From assembly GCA_028583605.1 (NCBI GenBank), contig CM053326.1, positions 34,504,931 through 34,568,930 on the forward strand: a DNA stretch of 64,000 bases, in the 5' to 3' direction. The position numbers and the translations under genes were made by a program. The DNA comes from Dastarcus helophoroides. Lineage: Eukaryota > Arthropoda > Insecta > Coleoptera > Bothrideridae. This document shows positions 56,146-64,000 of the stretch, piece after piece; position 1 is the stretch's first letter, and each line of letters opens with the position of its first letter. The notes under the pieces are model-generated. The model was not told where the DNA came from and made no database searches. It saw only the letters and a program-made list of their open reading frames with translations.

Positions 56146-59100
56146 CAGGGGTCGGCAAACTTTTAAACCAAAAGAGCCAGCCGCAATAAAAAAAAAATTA
56201 TTTCGTGAATTCCAAGAGTCACAACGTTTCATTTCTGATTTTACATTTTATTTCAACATTAAATTAAATAAATCAGAGAAGATATGGGATAGAGAGAGGT
56301 CCCTTTAACTCATGTAGTCAAATAAAAATATAATCAGCCCAAAAGACCTTTTATTTCTCAAAATTTAGACTTTTGCTTCAGAATTTGCCTTTTTTTTTAA
56401 GTCTTCTTTATATTAATCTTTCTATTAAAATCTATTTTATTCCAAAAATTAGACTTCTACCCCAAATTTTCCTTTCTTCTCAAAATTTGACAATTTGTAA
56501 AAATGTTTACTTTTTTCTAATTCGACTTTCTGGAAGATTCGACTTATTTTCTCAAAAATTCATCTTTTGTCGATTCTCTAACAAAAAAGTAAAAATTTGA
56601 AGTAATTGAAGAAGTTAATTAAAATAGTTTTTAAAAAATTCGACCTTTTTTCAAAGTTTTCTTTTTTTGAAATTAAGATCTATTCTCAAATTTCACTTTT
56701 TTCCAAAATTACATTTTTTCGACACACTTGCTACATTCTTTTTAAAATTCGTCCTTTTATCAAATTTCGGCATTTTCCCCAAAATTGATTTTTACTAAAC
56801 CTTTATTGTTTCTGCAAACTGCGATTTTTTCGACAAAATTTATCTGCATATTTTCAAAATATTTGATTTAATCTCAAAATCTGAATTTCTCAAGAAAATT
56901 TTGACCACTTTGACACTTTAACACTTTTCTGGAAATTTCTATATTCTTTTTAAAATTCGTCCTTTTTCCAAAATTATCCATTTTGCCCTAATATTGACTT
57001 ACTAAATATTTAAACTTTTATTTGTTTTCTACAAATTTGAACTCTTGTTTCGCAAAATTCGGTTTTTTCAAAATTTCGACTTTTAAAATTCGACATTTTG
57101 TTTCTGAAAGCTGCGATTTTTTTCGACGAAGTTGATCAATTTTCAAAAGGTTTGACTTAATCACCAAATTTTATTGTTTTTCTTAGAATTTGACCTTTTT
57201 TAAAGTTCAATATTTTTCTCGAAAGTTGAAGTTGTATCAACATTGACTTTACTTTCGAAATTATTTTACCAATTCTATCAAAATTCGAATTTATCTGAAC
57301 ATTTGGAGTTTTTTTTTTCGTCTTGCTCTCGAAATATCAAATTTATTCCCAAAATTTAACTTTCTGTGGAAAAATGCAAATTTTATATGTTCTTCTTTTC
57401 TGAAAAACTTCGGCTTTTTAAAAGTTTGACGATTTTTTCTAAGCTTTAAATTTTTTACAATTTCTCTTTTCGAAATTTTATAATTTTTCACAAAATTTAA
57501 ATTTGCCTAAAAAATTTTAGGTTTTAAATTTGTTCTGGGTTTCAATCTATTGTCGAAATTCGATGTTTTTTTAAATTTTATCTTTTTTGAAAAATGTTGA
57601 CATTCATTTTTTCGAATTCCCTTTTTTTTCAAAATTCGGTTTTTTATGGAAATTTCAAATTTTATTTCGAACTAAATTTATCTATTTTTAAATCTCAAAA
57701 TTTGATTTTCTTCTTAAAATTTGACTTTATCTGGGAAATTATGACCTTCTTTTAAAATTCAACACTTTTCTCGAAACTGGAAGTTTTATCTACATTTTCT
57801 TTTCTTCCGAAATTATTTTACTAATTTTTTCAAAATTCAATTTATCTGAAAATTCAACTTTCTCTGGAAAATTGCAAATTTTTTAATTTCTTCTTCTCTG
57901 CAAAACTTCGACTTCTAAAAAAGTTCGACAATTTTTTTAAAGCTTTTAAATTTTTACAATTTCTCTTCAAAATTTTGCAATTTTTCACAAAATTTTAATT
58001 TGTCTTGAAATTTCTGGTTATTAAATTTGTTCCGCCAATTTCAATCTATTGTCAAAATTACGTCTTTTTCTAAAATTTTGCTTTTTGACGAATTCATTTT
58101 TTTGAAATTTCTTTTTTTCAAAATTAAGCTTTTTCTGGAAATTTCAACCTTTATTTCGAACGAAATTCATCTATTTTTAAATCTCGAAATTTGATTTTTT
58201 TTTAAATTCGACTTTCTCTGAGAAAATTTGACCATTTTTTAAAATTCAATACTTTTCCCGAAACTGGAAGTTTTATCGACATTCTCTTTTCTTTTGAAAT
58301 TAATTTACCAATTTTCTCAAAATTCGAATGTATCAGAAAATTTGGTTCATTTAATAGTCTTGTTCTTGAAATTTCAAATTCCTTAAAATTTTTTATCGAA
58401 ATTTCGATGCTTTTTATAAAATTTTGACTTTTTGTATGAAATTTTTCCTAAAATTTGACTTTATTTTTCTTCTCTGAAAAACTTTGACTTTTTTAATGTT
58501 TCGATAATTTTTTTTAAGCTTCCAGTTTATTTTTACAATTTCTCCTTTTAATATTTTACAATTTTTCAAACAATTTAAATTTGTCTCAAAATTTCAGTTT
58601 TTTAATTTGTTCTGGGTTTCAATCTATTGTCGAAATTCGACGGTTTTTTTCTAAAATTTTATTTTTTTGAAAACTTTTGATAAATTTATTTTTTTCAAAA
58701 TCTCTTCCTTTTTCTCAATTTTTTCGATTTTTTTCCTTTTTCTCAATTCTTCCGGAGTCTCTTCCTATTTCTCAAAATTCGGCTTTTTGTGGGAATTTCA
58801 ACTTTTATTTCGAACTTTGATATTTGCTGCGTTTGTAAATTTGGATATTTTTTTTTCTCATAAAAGTAATTCAACTTTTTCTCAGAAAACTTCAAGCCTG
58901 TAGAAAATGTACAAATAAAAAACTAAAAATCATAAAAATATATTTTGCAAATTTCGACTTTCCAAATAGGTCTTTTTCTAGAAATTTTTAATTTCATGTG
59001 ACTTTTCAAAATGTTAACACAAATCAATCAAAAATTTCGGAAAAATACTTTTTGAAATCATAAGTTTTTTTGCCAAAACGTAAGAATTCCTAGAAAAGTA

Positions 59101-59259
59101 TTTTTTGAAATGTCAACTTCTGTAGGCCACTTGTACTCTTTTTCTGCGTGTCTGTACACTCTAGCTTTTATTTATTATTTTTTAGGAGAATGTAAAGAGG
59201 CGCAATTATCTTTTAAAAGAGCCGCATGCTGCTCGCGATCCGAGGTTTACCGACCCCTG
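56146..59259. mobile_element. 3.1 kb hAT-type element filled with tandem A/T repeat
   Basis: Left end CAGGGGTCGGCAAACTTTTA and right end, read inward, CAGGGGTCGGTAAACCTCGG are inverted repeats. The flanking octamers GTCTATAG (56138-56145) and GTTTATAG (59260-59267) differ by one base, as expected for an aged hAT target duplication. GAGCCAGCCGCAATAAA near the left end is mirrored by AAGAGCCGCATGCTGC near the right end (in direct sense), another subterminal feature. No transposase is present; the interior is the degenerate T-rich array. Confidence 0.88.
56360..59100 (+). repeat. T-rich array inside hAT element, about 0.5-0.55 kb unit
   Basis: Built from CAAAATTCGAC-like words. Landmarks recur in order: GAAAGTTGAAGTTGTATC (57221), GAAACTGGAAGTTTTATC (57773), GAAACTGGAAGTTTTATC (58260); and TGTTCTGGGTTTCAATC (57531), TGTTCCGCCAATTTCAATC (58028), TGTTCTGGGTTTCAATC (58608). 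The spacings are 552 and 487, and 497 and 580. At least three diverged units are therefore in tandem between about 57170 and 58800, each made of smaller T-rich words. Confidence 0.75.
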
Positions 59260-59269
59260 GTTTATAGCG

Positions 59270-60143
59270 GTTTCAGCACCTCACGTTACTAAATATCGAC
59301 AGAGATTATTGTCCTTTGTCGGTGATAGTTCCCCAAACAATTAGTAACAAACATTGAAATTTTCAAACCACAAAAAAAAATCCACTAAGAAATTAAAATT
59401 GTCGTATGGCTGTTGAAATTTTAGAAAAAAGTGAAATATTGAATTTAAGTATATTTATTTAAATTGTAGGTCAAAATTTTAAGATATTATACTTCTTGAA
59501 AGTTTGTTTACAAATTCCAAATTCTGTTTAAAATTTCGACTCTAAAGCAGAGAAGGTAAAAACTTCGTACTCAAGTATAGACGAAATTTGAATATAACAT
59601 TGGCGTTGGGAGATTAAACTTAAAATTTTCATTTTAAGTGGATAAATGTGACTTTTTTATCATCTAGTATTTCTACAAAAAATATAAATTTAGCGAAAAC
59701 ACATTAAAAAAATTGATTTATTGAAATAAATTTATTTTGAAATCAAACATAAAATTCTTATAAAACAGTCGCCTTTTAAGTTTAGAGACAAAATGAAAAA
59801 AAAAATAAACAAAAATGGATATTAGTTTTAAACTCAGAAATATGGGAAAAAATTGCAAATAATATACAGGTTGGACATAAGTAATGGTACATAGAGAAAG
59901 ATACAGGGTTATTCACATAAGAGTTCAACCCTTGCAAGCTCGAAATGCAACACAATATACAATAGTCGTTGATGTCTAGAGTAGGAAATTTTAACTTTGG
60001 ACACCCCTTATTGATTTAGAAAGATCAAAAAATGAGACTTATGGTCAACTATTGTAAAACAAGCTTAAAGTAACAATATGTTCCAATTGTATTCCTTAAT
60101 TTCCTCAACAGCCTTAAATCCTCACTGTGGCTAAAATTTCGGG
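59270..60143. other. No gene seen
   Basis: Bases 59350-59870 resemble the degenerate A/T tracts. TACAGGTTGGACATAAG (59866) and TACAGGGTTATTCACATAAG (59922) look like left ends of TA-type elements, but no right ends were found. Confidence 0.45.
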
Positions 60144-60452
60144 TGTTATTCCGCCATATGCGATATTTTCGGAAATGAGATCAGGGCTGTCCAACGAATA
60201 TATTATAACTTAACCCTCCTACCGATTCACTTGTATATTGGGTCGTATTTCGGAGTCGTGAGGGTCGTACTTTCATGTGAATTGCTGTATATAATTGTTG
60301 TTAATTTTGTTTTGATCACTGTACATTCCTAAGCAATGATAAATAGTGCTCGTCTGTTTTTCAACAAAACAAATAAATAATAAAAATCTTGAACAATACC
60401 ACACCCACGTTTCATCCTCGGTTTAATCACTAAACCCGTAAAATTCCTAACA
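60144..60452 (+). mobile_element. Possible solo LTR
   Basis: A 309 bp block starts TGTTATTCCGCCATATG and ends CCTAACA, with a TATATAA-type box (about 60288) and an AATAAATAATAAAA signal (about 60370). It is richer in G/C than its flanks. TGTTA/TAACA termini match the style of the LTR at 17012-17336. No target duplication was seen. Tentative. Confidence 0.35.
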
Positions 60453-60647
60453 TGTCATCCGTCAGGTAACAACTTTTTAAGCTAACTAAAAATTTATACG
60501 CTATTTATTCAAGTTTAATTGCATATTACCAGCTCGCGTGTTCAGAGAAATTAATCATAACTCTAAGATGTTGCGCTGAAGATGGTAGTTAAAAGAATTA
60601 CAATGGAATTTTCTAATTGAGTGTAACGCATACGATCATGGACCTAC

Positions 60648-60798
60648 CTTGAGTTTTAGTCGGAGCAGGTAGTGGAGTAAAAATGATGGCCGTTCGAGGG
60701 GGTAAAGGGGGTGCACCAATTTCGTCCGCAACTCTAATTTGATGTTCATCGTTTCTTTGGATAAGTGCTTGGATTCTTTGACAATTTAATACGCTCTT
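60648..60798 (-). CDS. Exon 2 of the proline-rich host gene
   Basis: 151 bases between an acceptor (ATTACAG, ending at 60799) and a donor (GTAGGT at 60647-60642). Entered in phase 0 from exon 1, it encodes 50 residues plus one base. It begins KSVLNCQRIQALIQRNDEHQ and ends with PPLPPRTAIIFTPLPAPTKT plus Q. PPLPPR fits a class II SH3 ligand (PxxPxR). The middle (NDEHQIRVADEIG) is charged and probably helical. The leftover G pairs with the TT at the start of exon 3 to make valine. No transposon motif is present, and codon use resembles coding sequence. I do not recognise the family. Confidence 0.72.
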
Positions 60799-60857
60799 CT
60801 GTAATATATTCCACGATGTAAACGTACTTAAAAATGTATGAGAAAATCTGCACTTAC

Positions 60858-60938
60858 CTCCGATTGTACGTTGGGTGTTTCTTGAGGCGCACTTGTGTTG
60901 TTTGGAGCTCTATCTACATTAATATTTTTGGTCTGCAT
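60858..60938 (-). CDS. First coding exon of the proline-rich host gene
   Basis: The exon begins after the acceptor TTTTTGTTTCAG (60977 boundary) with 38 bases of 5' UTR (60976-60939), then ATG at 60938-60936. It encodes 27 residues (MQTKNINVDRAPNNTSAPQE, then TPNVQSE) and ends in phase 0 at a consensus donor (GTAAGT at 60857-60852). The start is supported by a TGA in the same frame at the beginning of the exon. An upstream non-coding exon must lie to the right, possibly beyond the window. The intron to exon 2 is only 59 bases, short but normal for insects. The encoded tail is polar and lacks a signal peptide, so the protein is expected to be intracellular at this end. Confidence 0.72.
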
Positions 60939-60976
60939 TTTCTTCAATTTTTGTGATTTAGCCCGGGGAATTCATT
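60939..60976 (-). promoter_or_regulatory. 5' UTR part of exon 1
   Basis: Sequence between the splice acceptor and the start codon. It contains one out-of-frame ATG (ATGAATTCCCCGGGC, closed by TAA after five codons), a short upstream reading frame. Confidence 0.55.
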
Positions 60977-61029
60977 CTGAAACAAAAAATAATAAAATTC
61001 TTATTTAGATAAGAATGGAGTATTGTTAT

Positions 61030-61216
61030 CTATCATCGAGATGATAGCTTAGCTATCGAAAAGAGTTAGAGTAACCTTTGTTGTGTTATTTAATCTTTCT
61101 TGGTTTCAGGGGACAAATACCTCTTCAGTATCTCTCTAAGATGATACCTTGGCTATCGAAACGCGTTAAAGCAACCTCTGTGTGTTTTTTAATCTTTTTT
61201 GGTTTCAGGGGACAAG
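61030..61216 (+). ncRNA. Two tandem Penelope-type hammerhead relics
   Basis: Copy A (61030-61118) and copy B (61129-61216) are direct repeats, each with a hairpin (GATAGC-TTA-GCTATC in A, GATACCTTGGCTATC in B), a GAAA strand (CTATCGAAA), a GAGTTAGAG or GCGTTAAAG strand, and a common tail TTTCAGGGGACAA. The minus-strand relic at 16182-16275 is the same sequence. Tandem terminal repeats with minimal hammerheads are a hallmark of Penelope-like elements. In both copies the CUGAnGA strand is damaged (TCGAGA in A, CTAAGA in B), so neither should cleave. Confidence 0.55.
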
Positions 61217-61219
61217 ATT

Positions 61220-62094
61220 TGTATTTCAACCTTTAATATTTTCTAAATTTCAACTATTTTTAACATTTTCGAATTTAAAATGTCGACCTTTCTAAAAATT
61301 TGAAATTTTTAACATCTCGAACTATTTTTCTTAAATTTTCAAATTAAAAGTTGCTTCAGTTGTTTCAGAATTACTTTACTTTAAAATTTCGACTACTTTT
61401 TATGATTTTTCCTTTTTTTTTTGAAAATTTTAATTTTTTTGACTGAATTTTTATTTAATTTTTTTTACTTTTTTTGAAAAGAGTTCAAGAAAGAAATGAA
61501 CACATTTTTCGTATTCTGGGAAGGCACAAAGTAAAAAAGGTTGAGGTTATTTATTTACAATCAAACTACCCCACATTAAATAATAAAGTTCTCCATCATG
61601 AAAAAATTAATAAGTAATTATTTTGCGGATTACAAACGACATTTTTGACATGACATTTTAAAATTTCATATTTTTTCAACTACTTAAACTATTGCAACTT
61701 TCTCTTTTTTTTATGTTGCATATAAAAAATGTATTCGATCAAATTACCAATAATTTATGCTTCCTTAATAGTTTAATTATAAGGCGTCGGGCTTTTATAA
61801 CCTGGTACTTAAGTGTAAGAGATAATAAATAATGATAATTAGTTTTTTGTTTGAACATTTCAAGGCTAATTTGTAGTAATCCCGCCAGATATCAATTTTT
61901 TAACGGATAAATAAAACTACAAAGTTACGAAATGGCAACTTAAATGATTTAATTCTTTTTAGCAAAACAACATTAGAAAATAGTAGGAAAATGAAAATGT
62001 AATATACATTTTATAAAATTAACCATTAAGCTAGCTAATTAAGCAAAACATGAGAAAATGATAAAAATATTGAAAGCAACAGAAATAGATGATA
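61220..62094. other. A/T tract and unassigned sequence, no gene
   Basis: 61220-61500 is degenerate T-rich word repeat (TTTCAACTATTTTTAAC and similar). The rest is A/T-rich with nothing recognised. Confidence 0.5.
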
Positions 62095-62129
62095 AAGACC
62101 TACGTTTCATCGCTAACCTTTACTGGCAA

Positions 62130-63052
62130 CAAAAAGCAAATTTGTGAGCAGAGAACAGTTTAACTGAATGTATTTTAATCAAAAGGGGAGTAAAGCAAGG
62201 TTGCATTCTGTCGCCGCTTCTGTTCAACTTATACTCGGAGAAAATATTTTCAGAGGTCATAGGGGATACCAGAGAGGGAGTGAGAACAAACGGCATAACA
62301 CTGAATAATCTTAGATACGCAGACGACTCTGTTTTTCTTGTACATAGTGTTAAAGAACTTCAAAGGCTCTTTAATTAAGTAGTCAGTTCATGCAGCCAGT
62401 ATGGCTTACACTTAACACTAAAAAAACCAAACTCATGATCGTGAGTAAGCAACCGAACCCACGAGGGGAACTCTGGATTGGTCCAAATAAATTAGAAAGA
62501 ATACAGAAAAAAGTATTTGGGACAGCTTCTGAACGAAAATTGGGGCAACACAATAGAAATCAAATCAAGAATTGAGCAAGCTAGGGCTGCCTTTGTAAGG
62601 ATAACTAAACATTGATCTTAGAATGGGAATGGTTAGGTGATATGTCTTTTCTGTTCTCTTATATGGAGTAAAATCATGGACCGTAACAGAGGATACCTTG
62701 AAGAGGCTTGAAGCATTTGAAATGTGGTCATATAGACGCATGTTGAGAATAGGCTGCATGGACCATGCCACTAACGTTGAGGTTCTGAACAGGATGAAGA
62801 AGGATAAAGAACTTGTAAACACAGTAAAGATTCGAAAGCTGTCTTATTTTGGCCATGTCATGAGACATCCGGAGGTAAATGATACGTTGCGTTTGATCAT
62901 GTAGGGAAAAGTTGATGGAAGGCGTGGGTCTGGTAGATGAAGAACATCCTGGCTTAGAAACCTAGGACAATGGTTCGGACAGACAACAAGTCAGCTTTTC
63001 AGAACAGCCCTAAATAAAATAATGATCGTCAACATGATTGCTAAGATTCGTT
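62130..63052 (+). pseudogene. RTE-like reverse transcriptase, broken
   Basis: Motif B GVKQGCILSPLLFNLYSE (about 62190-62243) and motif C LRYADDSVFLV (about 62310-62342) both survive with their catalytic residues. Between and after them are VRTNGITLNN, then after a stop LKKTKLMIVSKQPNPRG-like sequence (62390 onward), WGNTIEIKSRIEQARAAF, and an open stretch 62698-62904 (MKRLEAFEMWSYRRMLRIGC, YFGHVMRHPE). The end reads GRRGSGR, TSWLRNLGQWFG and MIAKIR. Frames change at least three times. The YRRMLRI and FGHVMRH phrases are typical of RTE-type C-termini. Confidence 0.85.
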
Positions 63053-63067
63053 AAACGGATATAGCAC

Positions 63068-63200
63068 ACCAAGAAGAAGAAGAACAAGAAGCAGAAGAAG
63101 AAGAATCAGAAGAAGAAGCAGAAGAAGAAGAAGAAGAAGAAGCAGAAGTAAAAGAAGAAGAAGAAGAAAAAGAAGAAGAAGATGAAGAAAAAGAAACAAG
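63068..63200 (+). repeat. (GAA)n microsatellite tail of the LINE
   Basis: About 130 bp of GAAGAA with scattered GCA and GTA triplets and one GATGAAG, beginning directly after the LINE terminus (ATAGCACACC). It probably arose from the element's own 3' tail by slippage. Confidence 0.85.
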
Positions 63201-64000
63201 CTAAACCTAAGAAGGTGACCAATACACGGTATAAGACCATTAAGTTAACAGATGCCTATTGAAGCTCAATGATAAGTTAATGAGGAAGCTTTTAAAACTA
63301 AACATTGAAGAAGTTCTTAAAACTAAAACCTTTCCTGAGTTTTTTGTCATTATGCATTTCCAATACATATTTTTAATATTTTTTTTGACTCCAATGCAGT
63401 TTAATATGGCAAAGTTAGTAATGATGGAGACCGATACCTTAATATGACAAGTCCTATGTACATAACTAATTCATCAAAAATATGAAATTTAAATTAAATT
63501 GGAGAATCTAAACAATAGCACAGTTACAATGTTTGAAATAAATAATTAATAGAACTAAATTTCTGTTCTGTAAAAACTGAACAATACGATTTGAATCTTA
63601 ATTCATGATTTAATGTTTTTAAGATTACTGTGATAATGTACACTAGCCACTAGCAATGAGCAACGGTAATAAGTAATAAGTGTAACCCAAAATCTTAAAA
63701 AGGACAATGCTTAAGTTAAATAAAATTTGTTACATTCTATAACTTCAAATTATTTTATAGGAAACTGAAGATAAACAAAGCTGTAAACATTTTCCATTCT
63801 TTGATAAACATATCCTATTTGAGAGATCTACGCAATCTAGCGAGCAGAATCCTAACCATACAATATCTATAACGTCGTCAAGATAGCAGCACTATCCACC
63901 AAAGCAGGAATATCGAGCGGCTTATTTAATTTACAGGTAAGTTCAAATATTTACCCAACAGAGCAATAGGTGAAAAGCACTTAGACCAAATAAATTGTAA
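63201..64000. other. No gene seen
   Basis: A/T-rich. An open stretch at 63259-63447 (plus) has no recognisable motif. The upstream untranslated exon or promoter of the minus-strand gene may lie here or to the right, but I see no clear candidate. CAG and GTAAGT abut at 63934-63942 on the plus strand. Confidence 0.45.

Larger units (their letters stand above)
13402..60647 (-). other. Inferred 47.2 kb intron joining exons 2 and 3
   Basis: The donor at 60647 (GTAGGT after CAAG) leaves one coding base, and the acceptor at 13402 opens an exon that needs exactly one base to stay in its only long open frame. The strand is the same and both neighbouring peptides are proline-rich. No other convincing exon on this strand was found in between. 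Inference: one intron containing nearly all the mobile elements listed here. Alternative: the two ends belong to different genes, or further exons lie between them. Confidence 0.5.
62095..63200 (+). mobile_element. RTE-like LINE, RT to 3' end, with (GAA)n tail
   Basis: 5' truncated near 62095 (LRFIANLYWQQKA), through the RT palm and thumb to a C-terminal end near 63052, then a 3' tail of GAA/GCAGAA repeats to about 63200. The ordering and the simple-repeat tail match RTE-type LINEs. Related to the minus-strand copy at 10325-12430. Confidence 0.82.

Noticed and set aside
59866..59945. TACAGGTTGGACATAAG and TACAGGGTTATTCACATAAG as possible left ends of TA-type transposons
   Set aside because: No matching right ends or TA-flanked partners were found, so they are not annotated as elements.

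Overview
The window reads as a piece of a large, A/T-rich animal genome, most probably an insect. The evidence is the mixture of mobile elements (several mariner lineages, RTE-like, CR1/Jockey-like and RNase H-bearing non-LTR retrotransposons, a Penelope-like element, hAT, pogo and MITE families), GT-AG splice sites, and the absence of compact bacterial-type genes. No species is claimed. There is no operon, rRNA, tRNA or CRISPR array that I can see.

Only one host gene is supported, on the minus strand. Its first coding exon (60858-60938, with 5' UTR to 60976) and second exon (60648-60798) lie near the right end. A third exon (13154-13401) lies 47.2 kb downstream. The reading phases join exactly (0, then 1, then 0), so I read most of the window (13402-60647) as one giant intron. 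The predicted 160-residue segment is proline-rich, with SH3-type (PPLPPR) and WW-type (PPPY) ligand motifs. The gene continues to the left of the window and I could not name it.

Almost everything else is transposon debris inside or next to that intron. From left to right: a CR1/Jockey-like LINE with an open reverse transcriptase running off the left edge (1-1690); a 1.2 kb foldback Tc1/mariner derivative (3594-4790); a decayed mariner-like element whose left arm is split by a MITE (about 4917-7046); an RTE-like LINE on the minus strand (10325-12430); an RNase H LINE (13530-15270); a MITE carrying a Penelope-type ribozyme relic (15927-16519); an LTR (17012-17336); a MITE (18351-18760); a second RNase H LINE (19205-21890); a pogo/Tigger-like transposase tail (24735-25015); a mariner (28832-30118); a mariner relic (35130-35965); a Penelope-like reverse transcriptase (36720-37580); two minus-strand mariner relics (39950-40600 and 42893-43815) on either side of a pogo-type element (40806-41534); a solo LTR (44107-44448); a mariner with both ends (44603-45881); two 3' ends of the CR1/Jockey-like LINE (46408-47500 and 52251-52800); hAT relics (49836-50150 and others); a 3.1 kb hAT-type element filled with tandem repeat (56146-59259); and an RTE-like LINE with a (GAA)n tail (62095-63200).

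Between these lie long oriented tracts of strongly degenerate T-rich/A-rich repeat built from words such as CAAAATTT, CGAAATTT and GACTTTTT. They take up roughly a quarter of the window. In two places they show a longer period: about 0.27-0.29 kb near 30.9-34.7 kb, and about 0.5-0.55 kb inside the hAT-type element. These arrays, the giant intron and the Penelope-type hammerhead relics are the most interesting items. I found no convincing new enzyme system or defence system.
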